Below, piece by piece: positions 17,929 through 27,425 of a DNA stretch of 64,000 nt. Under the pieces are notes generated by a model. The model was not told the DNA's origin, searched no databases, and worked only from the letters and a program-made list of their open reading frames with translations. A program made the translations under genes and the position numbers. Where the stretch lies: positions 1-64,000 of the forward strand of contig NZ_VYKJ01000021.1 of the NCBI RefSeq assembly GCF_008710095.1, given 5' to 3'. Each line of letters opens with the position of its first letter. The stretch's first letter is position 1. This DNA comes from Affinibrenneria salicis. Lineage in GTDB: Bacteria > Pseudomonadota > Gammaproteobacteria > Enterobacterales > Enterobacteriaceae.

Positions 17929-18048
17929 ATCGGGTTGTAGGGTGCCTCCCGGCGCCTGATTTTAGCATCCAATAAGTTGCATCATTTGGTCGGGAAGCCG
18001 CTCGCCCACTCAAAAGACAATAACCCCAAACTATACAATTTAAATTAC

Positions 18049-18138
18049 AGTCTTTTAACGCTGACGGAGCTGAAAAATCGGGGGCTTCAGGACATCCTGA
18101 TTGCTTGCGTGGACGGCTTGAAGGGCTTCCCGAATGCC
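18049..18138 (+). pseudogene. IS256-family transposase fragment (internal)
   Basis: The frame reads LTLTELKNRGLQDILIACV and then DGLKGFPNA, which is the conserved core around the second catalytic region of IS256-type mutator transposases. After GFPNA the similarity stops abruptly and unrelated sequence begins at about 18139. There is no start, no ends and no full catalytic DDE set. It is a relic, paired with the C-terminal fragment at 18374. Confidence 0.75.
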
Positions 18139-18201
18139 CCAGTGTCAGGATACATGTCACCCCCATCAAAAACTCTAATGGGGTAGTGGGGACACAATAT
18201 A

Positions 18202-18381
18202 AAACGCATTTCACCAGAACGTAAGGCCGCCACATTGGCTAAACTCCTTCCTCCGTACAACATGACGGTTTCTGCCGTTGCGCAAATGGAAGGGATATCG
18301 GAAGCTACTCTGTATAACTGGCGTAGTCAGGCAAAAGCAGAGGGGAAACCGGTGTCGGGTGCAGAAGAGACCGCTGGATGA
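18202..18381 (+). pseudogene. IS3-family OrfA fragment (N-terminal)
   Basis: The frame reads KRISPERKAATLAKLLPPYN, then a helix-turn-helix (MEGISEATLYNWRSQAKAEG), the N-terminal DNA-binding part of an IS3-type OrfA. The codon where ATG is expected is ATA, and the frame ends at TGA 18379 shortly after KPVSGAEETAG. OrfB is absent. The fragment sits between two pieces of an IS256-like transposase. The sequence just upstream (18139-18200) may be an IS end, including ACATGTCACCCCC and GTGGGGACA. Confidence 0.75.
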
Positions 18382-18442
18382 ATTCTCAGAGGCATGGAAC
18401 AACAAATACCCGCAAATCAGCAACAGCTGGCGTGCGCACTAG
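18374..18442 (+). pseudogene. IS256-family transposase fragment (C-terminal part)
   Basis: The frame reads LDEFSEAWNNKYPQISNSWR then AH and a stop at 18440-18442. This is the helix-rich segment that follows the catalytic core of IS256 transposases. It overlaps the end of the IS3-type OrfA fragment, showing that the two relics were joined by insertion or recombination. Nothing recognisable follows up to the terminator near 18775. Confidence 0.7.
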
Positions 18443-18773
18443 TCCCTCGCCGTCATAACGCGTAGCGGGTTTATCGTTTTCCTTTGCGGCCCTCACGTCA
18501 CTGTCGGTTAATGGCCCTGTTTGCCTGGCCACGTCTGGCCCTCCGCACGAGTTTAGGCACGAGAGAAATTGAATTGATGATATAACGATATGTTTTTATT
18601 GCTTTAGTTATGATTTTGTTCGTATAACTAAAACGAAAAGTCACTCCGAAAAATGACGGTGGCGAGTACGATTTTTCATCGTTTAGTCAGCCCTGACAGA
18701 ATCAGCCAACTGTTATCTTTGGTTGCCTAAACATTCCGGGTAAAACCGTAGCAAACCGCCAGATAACAGACAA
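18443..18773. other. Intergenic stretch beside IS relics, nothing recognised
   Basis: About 330 bases between the last transposase fragment and the tRNA terminator. Composition shifts to more AT-rich toward the centre. I saw no open frame of note, no attachment-site duplication of the tRNA 3' end and no integrase. Confidence 0.4.
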
Positions 18774-18774
18774 C

Positions 18775-18812
18775 AAAAAACCCGCAAACTCAGAGAGAAT
18801 GCGGGTTTCTGT
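18775..18812 (-). terminator. Rho-independent terminator of tRNA-Pro
   Basis: Read on the minus strand, AAACCCGCA...TGCGGGTTTTTT encloses a 13-base loop and ends in a T-run. It begins about 40 bases beyond the 3' end of the tRNA, so it terminates the tRNA-Pro transcript. Confidence 0.8.
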
Positions 18813-18852
18813 GGGGTTTCCATTAATAACCGGTACTAACGGAATATGTATT

Positions 18853-18929
18853 TGGTCGGCACGAGAGGATTTGAACCTCCGACCCCTGACACCCCATGAC
18901 AGTGCGCTACCAGGCTGCGCTACGTGCCG
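18853..18929 (-). tRNA. proL: tRNA-Pro (anticodon GGG)
   Basis: A 77-nucleotide cloverleaf on the minus strand beginning CGGCACGTAGCGCAGCC and ending with an encoded CCA. The acceptor stem CGGCACG pairs with CGTGCCG, the T arm has GGTTCAAATCC, and the anticodon loop is ATGGGGT (GGG at 34-36). It is essentially E. coli proL with a compensated pair in the anticodon stem. It lies next to yejM as in E. coli. Its IS-filled downstream flank suggests past insertions. Confidence 0.97.
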
Positions 18930-18941
18930 ATGCTATGGGCG

Positions 18942-18972
18942 CTTATACTACCTTTTATTGTCCTGATTGCAA
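18942..18972 (-). promoter_or_regulatory. Putative tRNA-Pro promoter
   Basis: On the minus strand TTGCAA (18972-18967) precedes TATAAG (18947-18942), and a GC-rich discriminator GCGCCC follows, typical of stringently controlled stable-RNA promoters. The spacer is long (19) unless TAGTAT is taken as the -10 box. Confidence 0.45.
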
Positions 18973-19007
18973 TAGCTAAACCGAACGACTGCTTTAGATT
19001 TAGGCAG

Positions 19008-20750
19008 TTAGTTGGCAATAAAGCGCCTTTCCTCCGTCAGAACCTGCAGCAACAGCGAGAGCTGCGGTTTTTCATGGTCGATACGGCGTCCTTCCCGATC
19101 GTAAGCGCGATAAATGCCGTTGTGATTCAGCACGATGATTTGTTGCGGCGTGACGATGAACAGCGAGCTGCCGTCGCCGTTAAACAGCCAGTCGTTGCGG
19201 CGCCCGGCCGAGAAGAGGTCCTCACCCTGCGAATAGTCGCTTGCGCTGGTTTTAACGTGCAGCAGACGCTGCATCAGCGTGGTCATTACGTCTTTGCTAT
19301 CGGTCATCTTGTCGATGGTTTGCGCCGGCGTGCCGGGCCAGTGAATGACCAGCGGGATCTGCCACTGTTCGCGCCGCGGCCCCTGGCCATGCGTATTCTC
19401 CGGCTGACCGTCCGCGATCGGCTGTTCCGCGGTAATCACCACCACGGTGTTTTCCATCAGCTGTTTCTCTTTCAGCGTGGCGATAATGCGGCCGATCTGC
19501 TCATCTATGCTCTGCGGCGTGCTGCGGTTGCGCGTGGTTGCCGCGGCGTTGAAACTGTTCAATTCAACGTAGGAGAACCACGGCGCCGGAGCGCTATTGC
19601 CGTCCAGCCATTGCTGCCACTGCGCGGTGACCGCATCGTTGCTTTGCGGCGTCGGCGCCGGCAGCGAGATATCCGCCAGCAGCGCCTGCCGATACAGCGC
19701 GCTGTCGAAGCCGGTGGCGGAGAACAGGCCAAACTGATAGCCCTGCCGACCAAGCGCCGAGATCAGCGCAGAAGGTTTACGCCCGCTCATGATGCCATCC
19801 ATATAGGAAGGCGAGATGCCGTAAAACAGGCTGAACAGACCGCTGTCGCGGCCGCCGCCAATACTGTAATGATCGCTGAAGCGGACGTTTTCGCTGGCAA
19901 AGCGCGACAGTGCCGGCATACCCTGCGCCAGGGTATCGGGCCGCGCGCCGTTGACCACGATCATCAGCAGGTTATAGCCGCTGCCGGCATCCTGGAAGGT
20001 GACGTCGTTGAGCGGGTATTCGACCGACAGCGCTTCCGGGTTGCCCTGCTGGATCAGCCGGCGCTGGTATTCCTGCGCGTCCAGCAGACCATGTTTTTCC
20101 AGAAAGCGGCGCGCGGTCATCGGATAAGAGAGCGGCAGATTGGCGCGCTGCATGGTAATGGCGCGATAGAAGTTGGCGTCGGCCCAGATATACATCAGGT
20201 GCGAGGCGCAGAAGGCGGTGATGAACACGCCGGCCAGCGGTTTGCCGAAGCGGCGGCGGTTGAGGCTGCGCAGTTTTTGCCAGCACCAGGTGCCGACCAG
20301 CATTTCGACCAGAAAGATAATCGGGATACTGATAAACATCAGCTGCCAGTCGCGCGCCAGTTCGCTCTGGTCGGGGTTGATCACCAATTCCCAGACGGTG
20401 GCGTTCAGATGCAGATGGAAGCGGCTGAACACTTCCATATCCACCAACTGCAGGGTCAATCCCGCGGTGGCCAGCGCAGCCGACAGGAAGCGCAGCAGGC
20501 GCTGCGACATCACGACAAAGGTCAGCGGAAAGATGATCAGCAGGTAGGCGGCGAAGCCGATGAAGCTGAAATGGCCCAGCCAGCTGACCAGTGCATAAAT
20601 CCGGCCGAACAGAGAGGACGGCCAGTCGGCAACGAACAGATAGCGGCTACCCAGCCCGAGACTGAGTAAAATATTAAACAGGGCGAACCAATGCCCCCAG
20701 CTAATCATCTGGGAGACTTTTTCGCGGTAGCGCTGACTATTGGTTACCAT
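19008..20750 (-). CDS. yejM: Inner-membrane sulfatase-like regulator of LPS synthesis
   Basis: A 580-residue PbgA/LapC/YejM protein. It has five N-terminal membrane helices within about residues 1-190 and a periplasmic alkaline-phosphatase/sulfatase-like domain (GISPSYMDGI, VVITAEQPI, PLVIHWPGTPAQ). In E. coli it senses lipid A in the inner membrane and restrains LapB/FtsH-driven LpxC degradation. The start RYREKVSQM-SWGHWFALFN is conserved. The catalytic metal site of true sulfatases is not evident, in line with the family. It is 14 bases downstream of yejL on the same strand, probably one operon. Confidence 0.94.
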   Translation of the reverse strand: MVTNSQRYREKVSQMISWGHWFALFNILLSLGLGSRYLFVADWPSSLFGRIYALVSWLGHFSFIGFAAYLLIIFPLTFVVMSQRLLRFLSAALATAGLTLQLVDMEVFSRFHLHLNATVWELVINPDQSELARDWQLMFISIPIIFLVEMLVGTWCWQKLRSLNRRRFGKPLAGVFITAFCASHLMYIWADANFYRAITMQRANLPLSYPMTARRFLEKHGLLDAQEYQRRLIQQGNPEALSVEYPLNDVTFQDAGSGYNLLMIVVNGARPDTLAQGMPALSRFASENVRFSDHYSIGGGRDSGLFSLFYGISPSYMDGIMSGRKPSALISALGRQGYQFGLFSATGFDSALYRQALLADISLPAPTPQSNDAVTAQWQQWLDGNSAPAPWFSYVELNSFNAAATTRNRSTPQSIDEQIGRIIATLKEKQLMENTVVVITAEQPIADGQPENTHGQGPRREQWQIPLVIHWPGTPAQTIDKMTDSKDVMTTLMQRLLHVKTSASDYSQGEDLFSAGRRNDWLFNGDGSSLFIVTPQQIIVLNHNGIYRAYDREGRRIDHEKPQLSLLLQVLTEERRFIAN

Positions 20751-20764
20751 AGGTCGATCAAAAT

Positions 20765-20992
20765 TTAGTGTGCATTATCATGTTTAATCGAAGACTGTAG
20801 CGCTTCGGCGAACGATCGGGCCAGCACCTGACGCTGTGCGGGGGCGATACTGGTGTTTATCACGTTGGTGACCATATTGCCCAGCACCATCAGCGCCAGA
20901 TCGGTAGGGGCATGGTGTTTTTCCAGAACATTGACCAGATCGGAGAGCAGTTGTTCAACTTGTTCGTCACTGTAACGAGATGATTGTGGCAT
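20765..20992 (-). CDS. yejL: UPF0352 family protein
   Basis: A 75-residue protein starting [16 protein letters not shown] and typical of UPF0352 (YejL), a small helical protein of unknown function. It is upstream of yejM in the same orientation with a 14-base gap, and divergent from yejK, as in E. coli. The coding region is intact and of the usual length. Confidence 0.9.
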   Translation of the reverse strand: MPQSSRYSDEQVEQLLSDLVNVLEKHHAPTDLALMVLGNMVTNVINTSIAPAQRQVLARSFAEALQSSIKHDNAH

Positions 20993-21154
20993 AAATCGCG
21001 TTTCTCAGGCTGTTAAAGTCGAATATCTTACCGTATAGGCCCGTCATTTTCCGCACTTTTATCATTTTATAGCGCCCGGCGCCGGCTGGCTTTTCGGTTG
21101 CAGCTACCTGAGTATGGTGCTTGAATACGCACCTTGCCAAAAGGAGAATCTAAC

Positions 21155-22165
21155 ATGAGTCTGGATATTGACCAGATTGCCCTGCATCAGTTGATTAAGC
21201 GCGATGAGCAAACGCTGGAGATGGTGCTGCGCGATTCGCTGCTATCCGCCAATGCGACGGTGGAAGAGATGATGGCCGAAGTGCATCGTGTCTACAGCGC
21301 TAAAAGCAAGGCCTATGGTTTGTTTAACGAACACAGCGAACTGGCCGATGCGCTGCGCGCCTGCCGTAAAGGCGATGAGGATTTCCTCGCCTTCAGCCGC
21401 GCGGCCACCGCGCGTTTGCGCGACGAGCTGGCGAAATATCCGTTTGCCGAAGGGGGCGTGGTGCTGTTCTGCCAGTATCGCTATCTGGCGGTGGAGTATC
21501 TGCTGGTGGCGGTGTTGAGCAGTTGCAACAGTATGCGAGTAAACGAACAGCTGGATATCAGCTCGACTCATTATCTGGATATTAACCACGCCGATATCGT
21601 GGCGCGTATTGACTTGACCGAATGGGAAACCAACCCGCAGTCCACCCGCTATCTGACCTTCCTGAAGGGGCGGGTAGGGCGTAAGGTGGCCGACTTCTTT
21701 ATGGATTTCCTCGCCGCTTCCGTCGGGCTGGACACGAAGGCGCAGAACCGCAACCTGCTGCAGGCGGTCGATGAGTACTGCGACGAGGCGCAGCTGGATA
21801 AGAACGAACGCCAGAATTACCGCCAGCAGGTATACAGCTACTGTAATGAGCAACTGCAGTCGGGGGAGGAAATTGAACTGGCCGGGCTGTCTCAGGAACT
21901 GCCGCCGCTGGGCGAAAAGAACTTTCAGCAGTTTTCCGCCGAGCAGGGCTATGAGCTGGAGGAAAACTTTCCGGCCGATCGCAGTACGCTGCGTCAATTG
22001 ACGAAGTTTTCCGGCAGCGGCGGCGGGCTGACGCTGAACTTTGATGCGTTGCTGCTGGGCGAGCGTATTTTCTGGGATCCGGCGACCGATACGTTGACCA
22101 TTAAAGGTACGCCGCCGAATCTGCGCGATCAGCTACAGCGTCGCGTTGGCGGCGGCAAGGCATAA
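21155..22165 (+). CDS. yejK: Nucleoid-associated protein YejK (NdpA)
   Basis: A 336-residue YejK/NdpA protein ([19 protein letters not shown]... with a KPETQNR-like block here written [14 protein letters not shown]). It associates with the nucleoid and, in E. coli, interacts with topoisomerases. The ATG at 21155 has AAGGAGA nine bases upstream; an ATG seven codons earlier lacks this. It is divergent from yejL and convergent with rplY, with a shared terminator between them. Confidence 0.93.
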   Translation: MSLDIDQIALHQLIKRDEQTLEMVLRDSLLSANATVEEMMAEVHRVYSAKSKAYGLFNEHSELADALRACRKGDEDFLAFSRAATARLRDELAKYPFAEGGVVLFCQYRYLAVEYLLVAVLSSCNSMRVNEQLDISSTHYLDINHADIVARIDLTEWETNPQSTRYLTFLKGRVGRKVADFFMDFLAASVGLDTKAQNRNLLQAVDEYCDEAQLDKNERQNYRQQVYSYCNEQLQSGEEIELAGLSQELPPLGEKNFQQFSAEQGYELEENFPADRSTLRQLTKFSGSGGGLTLNFDALLLGERIFWDPATDTLTIKGTPPNLRDQLQRRVGGGKA

Positions 22166-22192
22166 AAAAACGCCGCAATTGCGGCGTTTTTT
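22164..22192. terminator. Bidirectional terminator between yejK and rplY
   Basis: CGCCGCAATTGCGGCG is a perfect palindrome flanked by an A-run on one side and a T-run on the other, so it can terminate both convergent transcripts. Confidence 0.92.
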
Positions 22193-22225
22193 CTTCCGGC
22201 GTTCCGGTCTATCACAACGCGGCGA

Positions 22226-22510
22226 TTAAACGCGTACGAAGTCGATATGAGCCAGTTTCGGTTTGAACGGGTGACGCTGAACAGCCTGTACTTTCGCTTT
22301 AACTTCTTTGCCGTCGATAGACAGGATAACGGTTTCACCGTAGAAACCCGGTTTTACTTCCTGGTTTTTTACCGTATCGTGATCCAGTTCGATGGCAACC
22401 GGCGCTTCTTCGCCGCCATAAACGATGGCCGGGAATTTGTTCGCGATACGCAGGCGGCGGCTCGCACCCTTACCCTGCTCTTTACGTACTGATGCAATAA
22501 TAGTGATCAT
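22226..22510 (-). CDS. rplY: 50S ribosomal protein L25
   Basis: A 94-residue L25, the standard gammaproteobacterial short form that binds 5S rRNA. It starts [20 protein letters not shown] and ends [12 protein letters not shown]. The ATG at 22510 is preceded by AGAGAAAGAAA-type purine-rich sequence. A longer upstream frame exists, but it overlaps radD in another frame and is not real. It lies downstream of radD in the same orientation, as in E. coli. Confidence 0.96.
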   Translation of the reverse strand: MITIIASVRKEQGKGASRRLRIANKFPAIVYGGEEAPVAIELDHDTVKNQEVKPGFYGETVILSIDGKEVKAKVQAVQRHPFKPKLAHIDFVRV

Positions 22511-22694
22511 TTTCTTTCTCTGTTTAACAAAACGAATCCTGCTACAGGCGACCCAGCAACAGGTTATGAGACCTGCTTTTACTACGGTAAAAGCGGGCGG
22601 CATTCTAACGGAATATCGTGCCGGCGGCAAATAAAACTGCGGCCGTCGCGCCGGCCGCCCGGCCGACAATCCGCTTTCTAAGCGGCGCGAGCGG

Positions 22695-24455
22695 CTAACC
22701 GCGCAGTTCGTAAGCGCGGCGGAAGCGTCCCTGGTAATCGAATATTTTTTCCCGCACCTGCCAGAAATTGCCGCGCCGGCGGGCAACGACGAAGTCGGGA
22801 TGGCGTAGCCGATCCTGTTGAGCGATGATATCGTCGGCGTTGCGCCAGTTAAGCGTAATACCCGGCGCCCGCTGGTGTACGCGTAAAAACAGGCGTTCGA
22901 ACGCATGGCGCTGGGGCGCGCTGTGCAGGCGAAAACGCTCGCCGACTTCGGCGCCGTCCTCGTCATGGTAACTGACTTTCAGCCAGTCGCCTTTCGCGTC
23001 CTGGCCGCTGCTCATACTCATGCCGCTGCAGCGCAGCACCAGCGCGTCGCGCAGTTTAAGGGCCGCCTTCAGCATATCATCGGGATCGACCAGCACCTGA
23101 TCGCACTGGTGGCAGCGGCGGGCGGCGATGTCGTTTTCGGCGCCGCAGTGCGGGCAGCTTTTAAAGCGAAAGCGATAGTCGCAGCGCCGGCGTTCGCCGC
23201 TTTCGGCCGGCTGCCAGCCCTGACAGCGTCGGCCATAGTGCTCGATCACCTCGCCGTCGGGCGTACATTTGCCCCAGAACAGATTGGCGAAGCCGCACTG
23301 CGGGCAAAAGACCTGTACCGGCTGACTGTCGCCGTGCGGCCGGTTGCTGCCCACTTCCGGCGTATAGAGATCGTGAGGATTCCCGGCGTAATCGAGGATC
23401 AAACAGTCCTGTTTACCCGGCGCCAGGCGCAGGCCGCGGCCGACGATTTGCTGATACAGGCTGACGGATTCGGTCGGGCGCAGGATCGCGATTACATCGA
23501 CATGCGGCGCGTCGAAACCGGTGGTCAGTACCGCCACGTTGACCAGATAGCGCAGCGTCTGTCGCTTAAACGCCTCGATGAGCGCATCGCGCTCGTCGGC
23601 CGGCGTATCGGCGCTGATCAGGGCGGCCTGACCGGCGGGCAGCAGCGCATGAACTTCCCGCGCGTGTTCTACCGTGGCGGCGAAGATCATCACGCCTTTT
23701 CTGTCCGCCGCATAGTCCATGACCTGACGGATGATATGCGGCGTGACGCGCTGCTGGCGCCGGATCTCCTGATTAAGTTCGCTTTCGCTGAACAGCCCGC
23801 CCGACGAACGGGCCAGCCGACTGAAATCGTAGTGCACCACCGGCATATCCAGCCGCTGCGGCGGCACCAGATAACCGTGTTTGATCATATAGCGCAGCGG
23901 CAACTCATAGATGCAGTCGCTAAACAGACACTGGTCGTCGCCGCGAATCATACCGTGGTAATGATACTGGTAGATCCAGCCTTTGCCGAGGCGGTACGGT
24001 GTCGCGGTCAGGCCGAGAATACGCAACTGCGGGTTGGCCTGCTGCAGATGCTGAATGATTTTCCGATACTGGCTCTCTTTGTCGTCGCTGATGCGGTGGC
24101 ACTCGTCGATAATCAACAGCGAGAAAGCCTGATCAAACTGCGCCAGATTGCGGGCCACCGACTGGACGCTGCCGAAGACCACTTTGCCGCTGCTGGCGCG
24201 CTGCTGCAGTCCGGCGGAGAAAATATCGGCCTCTAGTCCCAGCGCGCTGTATTTGCCGTGATTTTGCGCCACCAGCTCTTTTACGTGGGCCAGCACCAGC
24301 ACCCGACCGCGCGCCACTCTGGCCAGTTCGGCAATCACCAGACTCTTGCCTGCGCCGGTAGGCAGGACGATCAGGGCCGGCTCGGTATGACGGCGAAACC
24401 ACGCCAGTGTGGCCGCGACGGCTTCCTGCTGATAGGGGCGAAGGCTAAACGACAT
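22695..24455 (-). CDS. radD: DNA repair helicase-like ATPase RadD
   Basis: A 586-residue superfamily-2 helicase-like protein. Walker A is LPTGAGKS, the DEAH-type box is IIDECHR, motif III is LTATPYR, and the C-terminal helicase domain has [11 protein letters not shown] and QIVGRGLRL. Two zinc-binding clusters follow ([10 protein letters not shown] near 360 and CPHCGAE...CHQCDQ near 430). Length equals E. coli RadD (YejH), which acts with RecA in recombination and double-strand break repair. The gene overlaps nothing and lies seven bases after the yecH-like gene. Confidence 0.94.
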   Translation of the reverse strand: MSFSLRPYQQEAVAATLAWFRRHTEPALIVLPTGAGKSLVIAELARVARGRVLVLAHVKELVAQNHGKYSALGLEADIFSAGLQQRASSGKVVFGSVQSVARNLAQFDQAFSLLIIDECHRISDDKESQYRKIIQHLQQANPQLRILGLTATPYRLGKGWIYQYHYHGMIRGDDQCLFSDCIYELPLRYMIKHGYLVPPQRLDMPVVHYDFSRLARSSGGLFSESELNQEIRRQQRVTPHIIRQVMDYAADRKGVMIFAATVEHAREVHALLPAGQAALISADTPADERDALIEAFKRQTLRYLVNVAVLTTGFDAPHVDVIAILRPTESVSLYQQIVGRGLRLAPGKQDCLILDYAGNPHDLYTPEVGSNRPHGDSQPVQVFCPQCGFANLFWGKCTPDGEVIEHYGRRCQGWQPAESGERRRCDYRFRFKSCPHCGAENDIAARRCHQCDQVLVDPDDMLKAALKLRDALVLRCSGMSMSSGQDAKGDWLKVSYHDEDGAEVGERFRLHSAPQRHAFERLFLRVHQRAPGITLNWRNADDIIAQQDRLRHPDFVVARRRGNFWQVREKIFDYQGRFRRAYELRG

Positions 24456-24461
24456 TCACTA

Positions 24462-24701
24462 TCAGTGCTGGCATATTTTATTGGCGCTGGTGGTGAACCC
24501 GTCGTCCTGAGGAATAAATTTGCCGCGGCTGGCTAAGAATTCCACCAGTTGAGCCGCGCTCATTTCGCTGGCCGAACAGGTATGGAAGCGGGCATCCTGA
24601 CCAAATCGCGTTTCAATCAGGTTAATTAACCGGGCGGTGCTGAACGACTCGCCGGAGTCGATCATCATCTGTAGCACTTCATGACCGTGAATGGATGGCA
24701 T
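24462..24701 (-). CDS. YecH-like metal-binding protein (DUF2492)
   Basis: A 79-residue YecH/DUF2492 protein starting MPSIHGHEVLQMMIDSGESF, with a conserved FHTCSASEM motif and C-terminal CQH suggestive of metal binding. The ATG at 24701 has CAGGAGCC upstream; a longer frame adds non-conserved residues. It sits seven bases before radD on the same strand, so the two are probably cotranscribed. In E. coli yecH is elsewhere, making this an insertion relative to that order. Function unknown. Confidence 0.82.
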   Translation of the reverse strand: MPSIHGHEVLQMMIDSGESFSTARLINLIETRFGQDARFHTCSASEMSAAQLVEFLASRGKFIPQDDGFTTSANKICQH

Positions 24702-25055
24702 TATCTGGCTCCTGTACGGGGTGGGCGATCTTTTCAGGCCGGCGCGCCGGCAGGCCTGATGAGGCATCCGTCCGCTGCGCGCAGTACGCGCTGCCGGCCT
24801 TCGTCCGGGCGATGCGCCGCCTGAAATCGGCTGACGATATTATGCCGGTTATCGACGCCCGGCGCGAACGGATTTAGCGCGCGGCGCGCGACAATAGTCT
24901 CTGTTAACATTATGTTATAAGGAAGGCGGGCGCGCATCTGTGATATACTGCGCGGCGGCTGGCGGCCAGTGGCCGCGTTCCTGCCACGGTAAGAACCGGC
25001 GCGGCGCGCGCGTGGTTCTGTCATTGACCCCATTCTTAGCAGGCATGTGTTTTTA
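24702..25055. other. Divergent region between the yecH-like gene and rsuA
   Basis: This contains the promoters for both directions. A TATACT -10-like box at 24944-24949 lies about 110 bases before rsuA, without a good -35. No RNA gene or frame was recognised. Confidence 0.4.
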
Positions 25056-25751
25056 ATGCGACTGGATAAGTTTTTATCCCAGCAACTGGCTATCAGCCGT
25101 TCGCTGGTATTACGTGAATTGCGGGCGCAGCGCGTCACCGTAGACGGTGAAATCATTAAAAGCGGAGCGTTCAAACTGCTGCCGGAGCATCAGGTGGCCT
25201 TCGACGGCAATCCGCTGCAGCAGCAAAACGGCGCGCGCTATTTTATGCTGCACAAACCCCCCGGCTATGTCTGTTCAACCGACGATCCCGATCATCCGAC
25301 CATTCTGTATTTTATCGACGAACCGGTCGCGTATAAACTGCACGCCGCCGGCCGACTGGATATCGATACCAGCGGCCTGGTATTGCTCACCGACGACGGT
25401 CAATGGTCGCATCGCATCACTTCGCCGAAGCATCACTGCGAAAAAACCTACCTGGTGACGTTGTCACAGCCGCTTGACGACGATACGGCGCACCGGTTCG
25501 CCGCCGGGATTTTGCTGCGCGGCGAGAAGGATGCGACGCGTCCGGCGCGGCTGGAACAGCTTGATGAGCATCGGGTTCGGCTGACCATCAGCGAAGGTCG
25601 TTATCATCAGGTTAAACGGATGTTCGCCGCGGTGGGCAACCATGTGGAGCAGTTACACCGGGAGCGTATCGGCGCGGTTGAGCTGGACGACGATCTGGCG
25701 CCCGGCGAGTATCGGCCGCTGACCGACGAGGAAGTGAAAAGCCTCGGCTGA
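25056..25751 (+). CDS. rsuA: 16S rRNA pseudouridine(516) synthase
   Basis: A 231-residue enzyme, the same length as E. coli RsuA, converting U516 of 16S rRNA to pseudouridine. The N-terminal S4-like RNA-binding domain is [20 protein letters not shown]; the catalytic motif is [11 protein letters not shown] with the nucleophilic Asp. The ATG at 25056 begins the conserved protein; an in-frame ATG nine bases earlier is less likely. It is divergent from yecH-like/radD and upstream of bcr. Confidence 0.95.
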   Translation: MRLDKFLSQQLAISRSLVLRELRAQRVTVDGEIIKSGAFKLLPEHQVAFDGNPLQQQNGARYFMLHKPPGYVCSTDDPDHPTILYFIDEPVAYKLHAAGRLDIDTSGLVLLTDDGQWSHRITSPKHHCEKTYLVTLSQPLDDDTAHRFAAGILLRGEKDATRPARLEQLDEHRVRLTISEGRYHQVKRMFAAVGNHVEQLHRERIGAVELDDDLAPGEYRPLTDEEVKSLG

Positions 25752-25843
25752 CGGCGGCGGGTTTATCGGTTATTCAATGACGACGGGCGTCCGGCGCGGG
25801 TCTCCGGGCAAAACGCTCGTCGCGAGTTTCGGGAGTAGTTTTG

Positions 25844-27028
25844 GTGCAATCAACGCGTTCCTCATCCGCGGGGCTGATTCTGGTCCTCGGTCTGCTATCC
25901 ATGCTGATGCCGCTGGCGATCGACATGTATCTGCCGGCACTGCCGGTTATCGCCAAAGAGTTCGCCGTGGAGGCAGGGCGGGTACAGCTAACCTTAAGCA
26001 CTTATATGCTGGGTTTCGCCGTCGGTCAGCTGTTCTACGGGCCGATGGCGGACAGCCTGGGCCGCAAGCCGGTGATCATGGGCGGAACCCTGATCTTCGC
26101 GCTGGCGGCGATGGCCTGCGCGCTGGCGCAGAACGTCGAACAGCTGATTTGGCTGCGTCTTTTGCACGGCCTGTCCGCCGCCGCGGCCAGCGTGGTGATT
26201 AATGCGCTGATGCGCGATATGTTTTCCCGCGATGAGCTTTCGCGCATGATGTCGTTTGTGGTGCTGGTGATGACGGTGGCGCCGCTTGCCGCGCCCGTTC
26301 TCGGCGGCTGGATGCTGATCGCGTTTAGCTGGCATGCCATATTCTGGCTGATCGCGGCTCTGGCGCTGCTGGCGACGCTGCTGGTGCATCGGATGATCAA
26401 GGAAACGCTGCCGGTGGAGAAACGCCAGCGCTTTAACCTGCGCACCACGCTGGGCAATTTCGGTACGCTGTTTCGCCACCGGCCGGTGTTCTGCTATATG
26501 CTGGCCGGCGGGTTTTCCTTCTCCGGCATGTTTTCGTTTCTGAGCGCCGGGCCTTTCGTCTATATCGATCTGCACGGCGTTTCGCCGCAGAACTTCGGCT
26601 ATTACTTCGCCATCAACGTGGTTTGTCTGTTCCTGATAACGCTGATCAATAGCCGGACGGTGCGGCGTTTCGGCGCGCTGAATATGTTCCGGCTGGGGCT
26701 GGGGATCCAGTTGTGCATGGGTATTATGCTGTTGCTGGTCTGCGCTTTCGATTTGGGCTTCCCGCTGCTGGTCGCCGGCGTGGCGATGTTTGTCGGCTGT
26801 ATCGCCATGGTTACCTCGAACGCCATGGCGGTGATCCTCGATGGTTTTCCCCATATGGCCGGCACCGCCTCGTCATTAACCGGCACGCTGCGTTTTGGCC
26901 TGGGCGCGCTGATCGGTACGGTGCTCTCGCTGGCGCCAGCCCATAGCGCCTGGCCAATGGTCATTTCGATGGCCTTATGCTCCATCGCCGCCTTTGCTTT
27001 CTATCTGTACGCCTCGCGGCAGCGCTAG
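25844..27028 (+). CDS. bcr: Bcr/CflA-family multidrug efflux transporter
   Basis: A 394-residue, 12-helix MFS protein close to E. coli Bcr (bicyclomycin/sulfonamide and dipeptide efflux). MFS motif A is visible after helix 2 ([16 protein letters not shown]), and motif C-like and [12 protein letters not shown] regions agree with Bcr. There is no ATG start: TTG at 25841 or GTG at 25844 are the candidates. GTG is preferred, being eight bases after GGGAG. It is 92 bases downstream of rsuA, as in the E. coli order. Confidence 0.92.
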   Translation: MQSTRSSSAGLILVLGLLSMLMPLAIDMYLPALPVIAKEFAVEAGRVQLTLSTYMLGFAVGQLFYGPMADSLGRKPVIMGGTLIFALAAMACALAQNVEQLIWLRLLHGLSAAAASVVINALMRDMFSRDELSRMMSFVVLVMTVAPLAAPVLGGWMLIAFSWHAIFWLIAALALLATLLVHRMIKETLPVEKRQRFNLRTTLGNFGTLFRHRPVFCYMLAGGFSFSGMFSFLSAGPFVYIDLHGVSPQNFGYYFAINVVCLFLITLINSRTVRRFGALNMFRLGLGIQLCMGIMLLLVCAFDLGFPLLVAGVAMFVGCIAMVTSNAMAVILDGFPHMAGTASSLTGTLRFGLGALIGTVLSLAPAHSAWPMVISMALCSIAAFAFYLYASRQR

Positions 27029-27425
27029 CGTCGCGCTATGCGGCGACAGGCCGTCGTGGTCTGTCGCCGGCCGCTTCTTCGTCCCCGATCTTCGTTTTTC
27101 CGCTCAAAATAAAGCGGCGTTTGGTTGTTTGTTTTCTTTTTGTAAAAATATCAACAAAAAGGTAATCGATGTGGGAAAAAATAGTTGAGATGAACAATGT
27201 AAAGGGTTACATATATAGGCATAGCTCATTTGTGTGATCGCACGCGCATAAGTTTCTACCGCCGGCGGCCGGGCGCGATAAAAAACGTCTTTTTTAGCTA
27301 ATAGTAGCAATAAATATGTTAATCGCGTGAGGAAAGTCTTCGCCGGAGCGGGCGTGGAGCGTGATAAGATGTATCACTATGTTATAATTTTGTGAAAATA
27401 AGTATAACCCGGGGAATCGCAGCTA
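27029..27425. other. Region upstream of yejG with a palindromic site
   Basis: No gene found. A perfect inverted repeat GTGATA-AGATG-TATCAC at 27361-27377 sits five bases before a TATAAT at 27383-27388, where it would overlap the -35 area of a yejG promoter. It could be an operator, but no factor can be named. AT-rich sequence around 27120-27200 shows no further structure that I recognise. Confidence 0.4.

Noticed and set aside
18374..18442. A functional small gene downstream of the IS3 fragment
   Set aside because: The frame is clearly the middle of an IS256 transposase with no start, ending at a premature stop.
18924..20669. A 581-codon open frame on the plus strand opposite yejM
   Set aside because: It is antisense to a well-conserved yejM, has Arg/Gln/His-rich composition typical of the complement of GC-rich codons, and lacks recognisable domains. 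Similar long shadows occur opposite radD (22905-24236), rhodanese (14268-15548), fruA (41479-42465) and the MCP (59659-60543).
22511..22966. N-terminal extension of rplY to 246 residues
   Set aside because: The extension overlaps radD in a different frame, and L25 in gammaproteobacteria is 94 residues with its own SD at the ATG used.
24743..24900. Possible small RNA between the yecH-like gene and rsuA
   Set aside because: No promoter and terminator pair could be found, and the GC-rich sequence shows no convincing stem followed by a T-run.
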